Source: Nemertoderma westbladi
Taxonomy: Eukaryota > Xenacoelomorpha > Nemertodermatida > Nemertodermatidae
Direction of reading: 5' to 3'
NCBI GenBank assembly: GCA_032718475.1
Contig: JAUCBJ010007446.1
Span: 35,335-99,334 of the forward strand
DNA length: 64,000 nucleotides
In this document: piece after piece, positions 25,001-29,674 of the stretch
Layout of the letters: each line of letters begins with the position of its first letter
Position numbering within the stretch: position 1 is the first letter of the stretch
Program-made: the position numbers and the translations under genes
The notes under the pieces: model-generated
Seen by the model: only the letters and a program-made list of their open reading frames with translations
Database searches by the model: none
What the model was told of the DNA's origin: nothing

Positions 25001-28000
25001 ACGGCGAAGAAATAATTATTTTTCTCTTCCTTACTGTCCGTATTATATTATAAATACGTAACTACAGTAAGATGAAATGTCTGTACTTATTGAGGTACAA
25101 TAAAGCCACTACTATATTTAAGTATTATTGGTAGGCAGAGTATTAGGAATGCAAAGTTCAGATCCTCGTGTCTCGGCTAAACCAAGCTCTGGGTAGACCT
25201 TGGAAACGACTTGCCTCTTCACACTGACATTGCTTCGTGCGATATTGCTCTCATACCGTATATTAAATAATACATATAGTAGCGTGATGTCCCTTTAACA
25301 GTAGCGTATAACGCAAAATAAATCTGTTAAACCCTTTGACTATCTGTAATTCTAGTCGATTAAGATATCGTGGCACCCACCGATATACTTGAAAGACAAA
25401 TTCTAGAATCAGTGGTTAACGTCCCCAGACAAGTTCTGGAATAAATTGGTGCCCATCTCAAATATTAATTATTTAATATTTGCAAATCTAATACGTCAAA
25501 ATCTGTAAAATTCAGATCCTTCAACAATTCTAGTCAATTAAGATATCGTAGCATTTACCGATATTCTTAAAAAGACAATTGTCATAGAATTAAGGATCTT
25601 GTGTCCCCAGACATGTTCTGGAATCCAAATATGTCCATTTAATTATCAAATAATAAAATTTCAGGGAATCAATTTAAATTCATGCCTTTTAATGAATTTA
25701 ATAAATTGCCATTTTTACGCAATTTATAAAGTTCCCAAAATTCCATTAATTAATAGATCAAGGGAGCGGAGATTTATCTTATCATGCGTATGAGTGTGTG
25801 AAAGTCTCCCAAACATAGTCAATAGCCGATAAAATTCATAAAGTCATGTATAAAACAGAACATTGACTATTAAAGAATTACTATTAAATAACATCCCAGA
25901 TCTGTATGCATTGGAATCACCCTAATTCTACCGCTAGCTTTGCATAATGTCACCATAGCAACAACCACGCTAGAATTAGAATTGAGTTAAAAGAACAATA
26001 GAAAGCTTGTCCCATTGAATAGCATAGGGAATAAATAGTGCACTGATAGTATCCAAGGATACATAATAATACAGTGACATTCTGGAAGGCATTGACTAAC
26101 GGACAAGTGACCCGAGTGTGTGTAATTTGTGACAAGTTGTGTGTGTGGTATTTGTGAGTTTATAGGTGAATGTTACTGCTAAGGTGTGTTTACAGTAGCT
26201 AGTCGCAATCGTAAAAGTAACCTAACTCTCCAAGGAAACCTGAAGTACATCTAAGCCTTTGGGACGGACAGTTGAGTGACTTGTGCCGGTTGTCGTTGTC
26301 GTTGTGCGGCTACGTCGTTGGCGAAAGTACAGCGGCGACGACACATCGGCGCTGAGGATCTCGTACTGTCCGGGGGTTGATTGAAGTAGGCAGCGACGCC
26401 CGCTCGCCTAAATGTGGACTCATTATAATATGGATAAACTCATATATAGCAGATATGACGGAGTTGATAGAAGATGGTCTTGGTATCGGGGAGCGATATA
26501 CTCTACTTTTACAAGCGCTTGTTGATAGCTTAATACGCGGCGACGTTAGTCCAACTGCTGCGGAGGACGATGGTCGTTATATCGAACCGCCAATGTCCCA
26601 AGAGCAGCTCACGCGTGAGTTGGACTATAGAAAATTCGCTGCTCGATATACGCGGCGCAATGGTACGTATATGGGCTTCTTAACTACTGGTCATCCTATC
26701 GATTTACACAATACGGACTATGTCGACTATATATCCTGCCCAGCGGAGTCGGAACCATAAACGGAAATTCGAATGCGAAAATTCTATTCGAAATCGACTC
26801 GAAAGAAAAGACACTTAAGAAACAAATGGACGCGGTGACTCCAACGTATATTTGGAATTCTTGATAGAAGCATTGTAACAACAAATAAATATCGCCCGCG
26901 TTTACCCCATCAGACGTGCGTCTTTGGTATTATTACGATAAATGCCCTAGACCCAACTAATAAACGGAAAGACATAAACATCCACGTAAACCGAAACTTG
27001 TTGACGTATCACCTATGCTCACTCGGCTCGAACGATCCTGGAGTAAACCTACGATCAGAGTCCCGGAATACTCGGTCAAACCTCCTCATTCCTTAGTTGG
27101 ACCTCAGACCTGCGATCTTGGTGGTGTCGCGGATCCTCGCGGACTGTATTCACTGTTCAAAGATCTAGTGCTACCCTAACAATTAATCGGTAACACTCCG
27201 GCAGTGATTTCTAGCTAGCCGCCCATCTTACCTAGCCAGATTGTGACGCGGACACCTAATATCACTATCCAACCGTATGGTCGTCCACGTTTAACGCGAT
27301 ACAACCCCTCATCACGGTGAAGGAGAGCGTTGTACGAAACGAGTTAAACGCTATTTTATAAAGATCAAAAGGGAAACCTGCGTTTGTTCAGATAAACGTA
27401 AGTTATACCAGTGAGTCCAATCGATAAACGAATTGGCCTTATCTCAATTCAATTGAGAAATCCAGAATCTCTAAGAAGTTATCGAACTTGGACGATCCTA
27501 TTCTCTGCGAGAGTTTTTGGATGAACGTATCCAGCTACGAGCGGAGGAAAATCAGCTCGAGGAGAAGCATATCGAAACGGCAGATACCTCGACCACAATC
27601 CTACACCTTCTGATGCAATCATATTGCACCCTTCACCCAGGAGTTATGGCCCTCCTAGTAAAGTGGCTCCCCCCAAAGAGAAAAAGACTCTTGCTAGCCT
27701 CAAAAAACTGCGTAAACGCCGTCTGCGCAAGAAAGACTAACTGTTTAGAGTATCTTTGTGTTTTAGAAACTGTGATTTTTATATTTTATGGACTGAAAAT
27801 CCCATTTTCTGGGAGCGGTGTAAAAGCCTTTGCTGAATTGCCCCGTTATTTTTATTAACTTTTACATTAAAATACTCTGTAGTTGATTTAATAAGTGTAA
27901 GAGACCGTATTATTGCTGTATCGGTGTTTTTAGAGGATCTAAGACCTATTTCCTCCGTATGTGTACTGTGAAAGGCACATTTTGTGATTCTATGGCAATT

Positions 28001-29390
28001 CGTGACGCAAAGGGGTGATAGCTACTCTTGAACAGTAGTTACTATGACTACGGTTAACAGCTGACATTCATACGTGTTGATTTCCTTTGTTCTATGGCGT
28101 CTCTCAGTTCAGTCAGCCAATGAGAGCGTTTTTGTGGCTCCTTGTACAGAAAATTTCCGAGAAATGACGCAATGCCTATGTGCAGTGTTTACATTCAGTC
28201 TTGAGCCAAAGAAAGAACGGCTTGGAAGTATTTTGTGCTGTACTGTTTTTTAGTCGTACACTAGTAGGTTTAATTATAAAGGGCATATATCCTTTAACTG
28301 ACCTGCAATTTAACATACCTGATGACTGCAAACTGACTACTTGAATATCTCATGCCTATGTGCACTGACATACCGGTACTGACTTGTTGTTTTATACTGC
28401 TATTTGCCGTCAGTTCTTCATAATATGGTTGATGAATAATTATATTTGGAATAACGATAAATAACCCCGCAACCCAATATTCTTGATATACCGAAGGTAA
28501 GAGAGAAAGGTTACTAATAACGATTGTGACTTATGTTAAAGTGGTTTGAAGTGAATCTAATGTTATTTGATAGACCCTACATGAGTCAGCCTGTGTTCCT
28601 TTTATATGTGACTAAAATCAGTGAAGATTGGCAGATTAGTGTGCAGTATTGTGCAGCATAGTGTATGAGTGAGTCTGTTAAAGAAGCAATTCCTAAAGAA
28701 TGCGCCATATATGTGGATTATAATTAAGCCATATCGTTGCGAGTAGTTTAAGTCATAACTCTGTTTATGTAGATAAAGCGCCACGTCCTAAAGGAACTGT
28801 TAATATTACCGAAGGTGAATAATATTGTCAGAGATTATATAATACTGTCAGTCGAATAATACATTAGGCTTACATAGCAATAAAAATTAAACCGTCGAAC
28901 CCAATCTCCCGGGAATATCCAGCGGGTGAATGGTCGCGCACGGATTGGTTTCGACTAGTGTAGTGAATCAAATACTTGTCATAGACTAAAAAGCGATTTA
29001 TTATCTAGAAGACATTCTAATTTGGCGGGTTAAACTGCCAAAGGTCTGAAAGCGCGAACAGGGGTGGGGTATACATTTTTTTTGTGACAGGGGGGGGGGG
29101 GGGGGGGTTGGGGGTCAAAAAACTGGAAAATTTGCGTGACATACTTTATGAACGCCCCCTAATATTGAGTAACTAAACACGAATAAAACATCCAATCAGA
29201 CAACCCACCAGACTTATTTGGATGAAATCTCCCTGGTCGTCCTTCTCTCCAACCACCTTGACTAGTACGGTGTCATCGAGGGTGGTCGCTACCCCCACAG
29301 CTAATCGGTCGTACTTCCTCGAACGACGTTGAGATTCCGGGTAATTATATTCCAGTCGTCCGGGTAACTGGAAATACCATCTGGTACTCA
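6556..29390 (-). CDS. nrxn: Neurexin gene, 3' part: four exons (LNS6 domain, Cys loop, stalk start)
   Basis: Neurexins are presynaptic single-pass adhesion receptors that bind neuroligins and other partners. Four minus-strand exons, 29209-29390, 14751-14925, 7642-7883 and 6556-6733, join in frame (phases 0, 1, 0, then ending in phase 1) to about 259 codons. In order they encode the first half of a laminin-G domain (DRLAVGVATT, VLVKVVGEKDDQGDFIQISL), its second half (ATYNLGGDDYTI, GYHVIQFVRTG, ASLQVDSS), the domain end (TIYIAMAM, AGLFYNGIFPLDLAA) and a C-x9-C acidic loop followed by a Thr-rich stalk. This order and these motifs match the last LNS domain and juxtamembrane region of neurexins. 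The transmembrane helix and PDZ-binding tail are not in the window, nor are exons before 29390. Introns of about 14.3, 6.9 and 0.9 kb are mostly repeats and transposons. Family assignment is from recalled family sequence; alpha or beta isoform cannot be told. Confidence 0.88.
6818..7389. repeat. 44-bp minisatellite in a neurexin intron, 13 units
   Basis: Thirteen units of 43-44 bp, each with ACCTCTACATACCG and ATTACTTTATTTTAGTGGCC, repeat between the exons at 7642 and 6556. Units differ by CCGCC/CCGTC and by one T in the TTTTAG/TTTAG run. The array begins about 85 bp upstream of the acceptor of the 6556-6733 exon. The rest of the intron (7390-7641) is AT-rich single-copy DNA with no other feature seen. 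Confidence 0.93.
7642..7883 (-). CDS. nrxn: Neurexin exon: C-terminal part of LNS6
   Basis: The exon is 242 bp, with acceptor TATTACCGCCCAG and donor GTAAGT (7641). Two bases complete a codon; 80 codons follow, ending in phase 0. It reads KSTLTDFDKQRTIYIAMAMS, then EEQPLYDLFTGYMAGLFYNG, then IFPLDLAAVGDENVGVHGPM. AGLFYNG and the following hydrophobic strand are the neurexin LNS6 end (SGLYYNGLKVLNMAAEND). The tail STPIPVSTDGPPSDDP begins the stalk. The 33-bp minisatellite starts within about 20 bp of the acceptor, so branch point and pyrimidine tract lie in or against repeat sequence. Confidence 0.88.
8427..8696 (-). mobile_element. tRNA-derived SINE, copy 1
   Basis: Read on the minus strand, the element starts GTCGCAGTGTCCGAGTGG (an A-box like tRNA-Leu/Ser) and has a perfect B-box GGTTCGAATCC at 8625-8635, the layout of an internal RNA polymerase III promoter. 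A body with GTGTCCCTAGGCAAGACACA follows, then a 3' part with inverted AGCGCT motifs (AAAAGCGCTTTG...AAAAGCGCTATA) and an ATT-repeat tail. The structure (tRNA-like head, central domain, LINE-like tail, simple-repeat end) is that of a SINE. The head does not pair like an intact tRNA, so it is not a tRNA gene. Confidence 0.82.
9215..9484 (-). mobile_element. tRNA-derived SINE, copy 2 (within 788-bp repeat)
   Basis: Same sequence as the copy at 8427-8696, displaced by 788 bp. It multiplied with the surrounding tandem repeat, not by separate insertion, because the flanking minisatellite is also the same. Confidence 0.82.
10003..10272 (-). mobile_element. tRNA-derived SINE, copy 3 (within 788-bp repeat)
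   Basis: Third copy of the same SINE, displaced by another 788 bp, with the same A-box, B-box and ATT tail. Confidence 0.82.
10931..14167. repeat. 61-bp minisatellite, about 53 units
   Basis: The 61-bp unit contains CATCAAACACATTGCAGATT, GGTTTACCTTGCGAACTGG and TTACAGTAGTTCCTACTTCC. Units differ by single bases (TTGCAG/TTGTAG, CAAAC/CTAAC, AGTAGTT/AGAAGTT, TTGCGAA/TTGGGAA), and these variants recur in short runs, as expected from unequal exchange. It lies in the intron between the neurexin exons at 7642 and 14751. No source sequence was recognised. Confidence 0.94.
14168..14750. other. Single-copy intron DNA
   Basis: AT-rich intron between the 61-bp array and the neurexin exon at 14751. The only notable item is one copy, at about 14646-14697, of a dispersed module (AAAGGAGCAGGTTACAG ... 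TTTCTAACCAAAACAATAAAC) that is tandemly repeated at 35640-36190. No exon seen. Confidence 0.6.
14751..14925 (-). CDS. nrxn: Neurexin exon: middle of LNS6
   Basis: The exon is 175 bp, after acceptor TTTCCTTAG and before donor GTGAGT (14750). It encodes 58 codons plus one base: SDGYAKATYNLGGDDYTI, then ISDKGYHVIQFVRTG, then ASLQVDSSKPNYIEPEA. It starts in phase 0, as the previous exon requires, and its final G joins the AT that opens the next exon. It corresponds to the KIGVKFNVGTDDIAI...KYHVVRFTRSG...TLQVDSW stretch of neurexin LNS6. The vertebrate alternative-splicing site 4 lies in this part of the domain; no extra exon is visible in the large upstream intron. It is an island of single-copy DNA between the 61-bp and 66-bp arrays. 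An acceptor two bases further in (AGAG) is possible but would break the frame. Confidence 0.87.
15045..16760. repeat. 66-bp minisatellite derived from a LINE 3' end, about 26 units
   Basis: The 66-bp units (on the minus strand: GAGAATCGGGAAGCCTGG, AAGGATCTCATTTCCACTGT, CCGAGTTCGCTCGACC, then a TAGTAGTAG run) lie head to tail. The rightmost unit is continuous with the LINE coding end at 16701-17111, whose last residues ENREPWKDLISTVRVRST and stop/TAG tail are exactly what one unit encodes. The array is thus a tandem amplification of the last ~54 coding bases plus the TAG tail. The minus strand is open in another frame because 66 is a multiple of 3; that is not a gene. Confidence 0.94.
16745..17125 (-). 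pseudogene. 5'-truncated LINE fragment: C-terminus of reverse-transcriptase ORF
   Basis: A minus-strand frame reads VESVFLYGGETWTLTKSLEQ, then RERRLRFSGHCWRS, then LLLWQPTHGKRSRGRPAITY and ends ENREPWKDLISTVRVRST. The YG.ETWTLTKSLE, RRLRFSGHC and LLWQP.HGKR blocks are typical of the region after the polymerase domain in many invertebrate LINE ORF2 proteins. Everything 5' of it is missing, the common result of incomplete reverse transcription. The 3' end merges into the 66-bp array. The LINE clade was not determined. Confidence 0.85.
17190..17216. repeat. Left terminal inverted repeat of the DNA transposon
   Basis: 27 bp beginning GGGGGCATTCATAAAG, directly after a TAA. It pairs with 29133-29159. 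Confidence 0.8.
17287..18528 (+). repeat. 5' LTR of the BEL/Pao element
   Basis: 1242 bp, TG...CA, the same length as the 3' LTR and matching it throughout by eye. It is preceded by a T run at the end of the transposon arm. Its 3' part (ATCTCCCGGGAATATCCAGC, CGGGTGAATGGTCGCGCAC) is also recognisable, inverted and diverged, in the solo LTR at 44207-45413. Confidence 0.92.
18529..20689 (+). other. Leader of the BEL/Pao element with a tandem 288-bp duplication
   Basis: Non-coding DNA between the 5' LTR and the Gag start. A 288-bp segment is present twice in tandem (18815-19102 and 19103-19390) and includes the closely matching stretch GTAAACCCCCAACTAAAGAA to CATTTCGGAGTCTGCAT. Hairpin-prone motifs lie just after the LTR (CTTTATTGC...GCAATAAAG, and ACCGGTCGACCGGT at about 18578). 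The 3' half (20310-20600) is dense in ACCGGT. The leader probably holds packaging or dimerisation signals, but nothing in the sequence proves it. Confidence 0.6.
20690..24802 (+). CDS. BEL/Pao Gag-protease polyprotein, fused in frame to a post-RNase H remnant
   Basis: A 1370-residue frame starts at ATG 20690. In order it has an acidic N-terminus, an Ala/Glu-rich probable coiled coil (about 103-177), a low-complexity linker, and a Pao-type Gag core (about 508-683, KFNGDEMKWLPFNEYYKDN). Next come three zinc knuckles: CVLCDGPHRLNAC at 792, CYNCLRRGHQRRTC at 825 (canonical CX2CX4HX4C) and CAKCGAKHHILLH at 844. A retropepsin-type aspartic protease follows, with active-site DSG at 968 in ALLDSGSTGTFVD. 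From about residue 1159 the frame continues with QWRYCPKKFNPTDIASRG, which in full BEL/Pao Pol lies after RNase H, so reverse transcriptase and RNase H are cleanly missing. The last 150 residues are unfamiliar and no integrase follows. The frame has no stop or shift. It could make particles but needs another element for reverse transcription and integration. Confidence 0.88.
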   Translation: MSDAKQNLSDSLLDTTESEVTAEKPHKKDAIDIYLSDYQRFLGDEELRRRLEGLSPNSEGAKLVLDAIDVDRLAANQAKFDEQLRLTRVKEEQVKKKRIEDRKAAAVAAAAAEAETKAAAAEAAAEAKAAAAEAKVAEAAAEAKAAEAERKAAMAATEAERKAAEAVAEAERRASEEATQIELENLQERQDNFNKQLTASNMQMMSRSTPKRQGYTSSEEGDTTDTEGGGNRSRLSRRKRTFHRQKLPDLPPAVRRQLNNTKIGSTEPTDQIIKIERLPTIVDEPEIIRPVLEITPSVIDAHVLPETTSKFPLHSTKLPVPRRTAQETVQVLDPERNIHNLSPVVPRPPATTLATPASAVEWVDRGRRGMDILLGQMQETVQQFKGTVRESRLELQEVQQSIALERDKLVNTQKGIPPPSVTMCQPVRSEVLHAQGVEPTRIYTASEVETPIVNPIKGNYRPVDNDIPYRTDHNPRNLYTDNSILNNTMAQESFTRQMARTEARQAVKVGEIVKFNGDEMKWLPFNEYYKDNIQNSVLSNGEKLRYLIECLEGSPKLMALRFIGHPDGLRQVWDTLNIRYGNRNNIAGYLYAKLVAPRKFISSGIIEFSDEIQEICRQLDWLGKSHEYQSAMVIRAVASTLPKGGVGTRWDKKVLYMMEQQRRDPTMADLMSFLDGEVKLQLLRQSREKTLENKVSEKPVSRRRVIPVCYTDDGESQTSQGEDSGKDTDRSYVNKMPKDQVSKSKSRPNDRREPVQKTPPTSPKRTQVRKPEERTSVHHIAQVKVSNIKPKCVLCDGPHRLNACDKFLRKSLKDRREVMWDKRLCYNCLRRGHQRRTCNSDARCAKCGAKHHILLHTEFERNSQSQVSESELHVQFSDVNDTDQSEMEGFYTDEFSDQNESCYLINTTAVYRVLVHEEDTDSDLTLTTSDQQPSWKAPTSNIGIREFPVVQLRVHGPQKSYIVNALLDSGSTGTFVDKELAEVIFAGQPKFRTKLNMSGIMQVWNSTVAADYYIGELSTPQDELGEHSIRSVKMVAIKNFATTQADLYNWDEDESIQHLNIPRFQTDYPGVQILIGQNAHEALETLEKRPAQPQPLQTYAVRTRVGWYLTGPSRRTLRERLLQDRVCQVSEWEDDTSEGDDPTEGTPHSSDNDNLSSNVDQWRYCPKKFNPTDIASRGATPQELTDTIDRLGEPDFLSKENEWPPHLTPTEIRPAKGAEKVEPETRTGGSELFEPGIDLSVLHVARDDAVDLGFPSASGSFMKIRESDWSSGTSDVSQGLSPLLQRATDHYSSWNRLCDAVIYFERCFYRHYSRTKRKPGIVFRMQRLNHPVGRLCLSEGNGGLSGNCGRQDSLPTTTSLILQTSRDSIT
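24803..27818 (+). other. 3' internal region of the BEL/Pao element
   Basis: About 3 kb between the Gag-protease frame and the 3' LTR, where integrase and any later ORF would be. It is AT-rich to 26250 and then of more balanced composition. A diverged direct repeat of about 190 bp is present (about 25350-25450 and 25535-25630, sharing ATTAAGATATCGT and GTCCCCAGACA.GTTCTGGAAT). AATAAA occurs near 25098. Around 27517-27735 two short overlapping frames encode a charged segment (LREFLDERIQLRAEENQLEE) and a Lys/Arg-rich end (TLASLKKLRKRRLRKKD) separated by a frame change; they may be one decayed coding region. I do not recognise them. Confidence 0.5.
26455..26760 (+). CDS. Short hypothetical ORF in the BEL/Pao 3' region (101 aa)
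   Basis: The ATG at 26455 opens a 101-residue acidic frame (MTELIEDGLGIGERYTLLLQ, then IRGDVSPTAAEDDGRYIEPP, then YRKFAARYTRRNGTYMGFL) that ends at TAA 26758-26760. There is no signal peptide, membrane segment or cysteine pattern, so nothing suggests an envelope. Composition is more coding-like than the surrounding AT-rich DNA. It could be a captured or accessory ORF, a pol remnant beyond recognition, or chance. I do not recognise it. Confidence 0.35.
   Translation: MTELIEDGLGIGERYTLLLQALVDSLIRGDVSPTAAEDDGRYIEPPMSQEQLTRELDYRKFAARYTRRNGTYMGFLTTGHPIDLHNTDYVDYISCPAESEP
27819..29060 (+). repeat. 3' LTR of the BEL/Pao element
   Basis: 1242 bp, TG...CA, the same length as the 5' LTR with no difference seen by eye. 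It is preceded by GGGAGCGG (possible polypurine tract) and followed by GGGGTGGGG of the right transposon arm. The short minus-strand frame at 28602-28784 is repeated unchanged in the 5' LTR (18070-18252) and is not a gene. Confidence 0.92.
29133..29159. repeat. Right terminal inverted repeat of the DNA transposon
   Basis: 27 bp ending CTTTATGAACGCCCCC, directly before a TAA. It is inverted relative to 17190-17216, with two transitions separating the two. Confidence 0.8.
29209..29390 (-). CDS. nrxn: Neurexin exon: N-terminal half of LNS6
   Basis: This 182-bp exon follows a pyrimidine-rich acceptor ending CCCCCATTTAG at 29391 and ends at a GTGGGT donor (29208). The first two bases complete a codon and 60 codons follow, ending in phase 0. 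It encodes STRWYFQLPGRLEYNYPES, then RKYDRLAVGVATT, then VLVKVVGEKDDQGDFIQISL, which follows the LNS6 pattern of vertebrate neurexins (PSTRADRLAIGF..., VLVRVDSSSGLGDYLELHI). The Asp in GDF aligns with the Asp that helps bind calcium in beta-neurexin. It lies just left of a 30-bp repeat and 50 bp outside the right end of the DNA transposon shell. The upstream exon, which must end in phase 1, was not found. Confidence 0.87.
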
Positions 29391-29443
29391 CTAAATGGGG
29401 GAAAATAAAATCAATAGAAAAATCAAATATATAAGTATTAATT

Positions 29444-29540
29444 TATAAGCGCCCTCGTTATATAGCCTCCTACTATAAGCGCCCTCGTTATATAGCCTCC
29501 TACTATAAGCGCCCTCGTTATATAGCCTCCTACTATAAGC
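29444..29540. repeat. 30-bp tandem repeat, three units
   Basis: Three copies of TATAAGCGCCCTCGTTATAT followed by AGCCTCCTAC, 55 bp right of the neurexin exon at 29209-29390. No function seen. The DNA between here and 29674 shows nothing else. Confidence 0.85.
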
Positions 29541-29674
29541 CTCACTCGTTCACCTTAGAGGTGATTATTAATTACATTATCTGTAACAAAGATGACACAT
29601 CAATCGTATAGGCCGTGAGTTCCTCTGTAGATTGGTCGATCAGTGATTGACAAGGTGGGTTGAATAGCCATTAC

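Larger units (their letters stand above)
17287..29060 (+). mobile_element. Non-autonomous BEL/Pao LTR retrotransposon
   Basis: The element is bounded by two direct repeats of exactly 1242 bp (17287-18528 and 27819-29060) that start TGTAAAAG and end GCGAACA, the TG...CA ends of LTRs. By eye the copies show no difference, so insertion is recent. Inside are a leader of about 2.2 kb, one long Gag-protease frame (20690-24802) and about 3 kb of mostly non-coding DNA with a short frame at 26455. The purine-rich GGGAGCGG directly before the 3' LTR is the best polypurine-tract candidate. A clear primer-binding site after 18528 and a target-site duplication were not found. Reverse transcriptase, RNase H catalytic region and integrase are absent. 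Confidence 0.88.
17190..29159. mobile_element. DNA transposon shell with PIF/Harbinger-like ends, split by an LTR retrotransposon
   Basis: The left end GGGGGCATTCATAAAGTATG (27 bp, 17190-17216) is the inverted partner of the right end at 29133-29159, with 2 mismatches in 27. Both are flanked by TAA (17187-17189 and 29160-29162), a 3-bp duplication of the type made by PIF/Harbinger transposases. Beyond the terminal repeats the two arms carry similar G/C tracts (GACCCCCC left; an 18-G run at about 29090-29107 right). Only about 100 bp of each arm remains outside the inserted BEL/Pao element and no transposase is present, so the original element was a short non-autonomous one. Superfamily assignment rests on the TSD and end shape only. 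Confidence 0.78.

Noticed and set aside
26377-27858. An envelope gene in the retroelement
   Set aside because: No signal peptide, transmembrane segment or cysteine pattern is present in either short frame.
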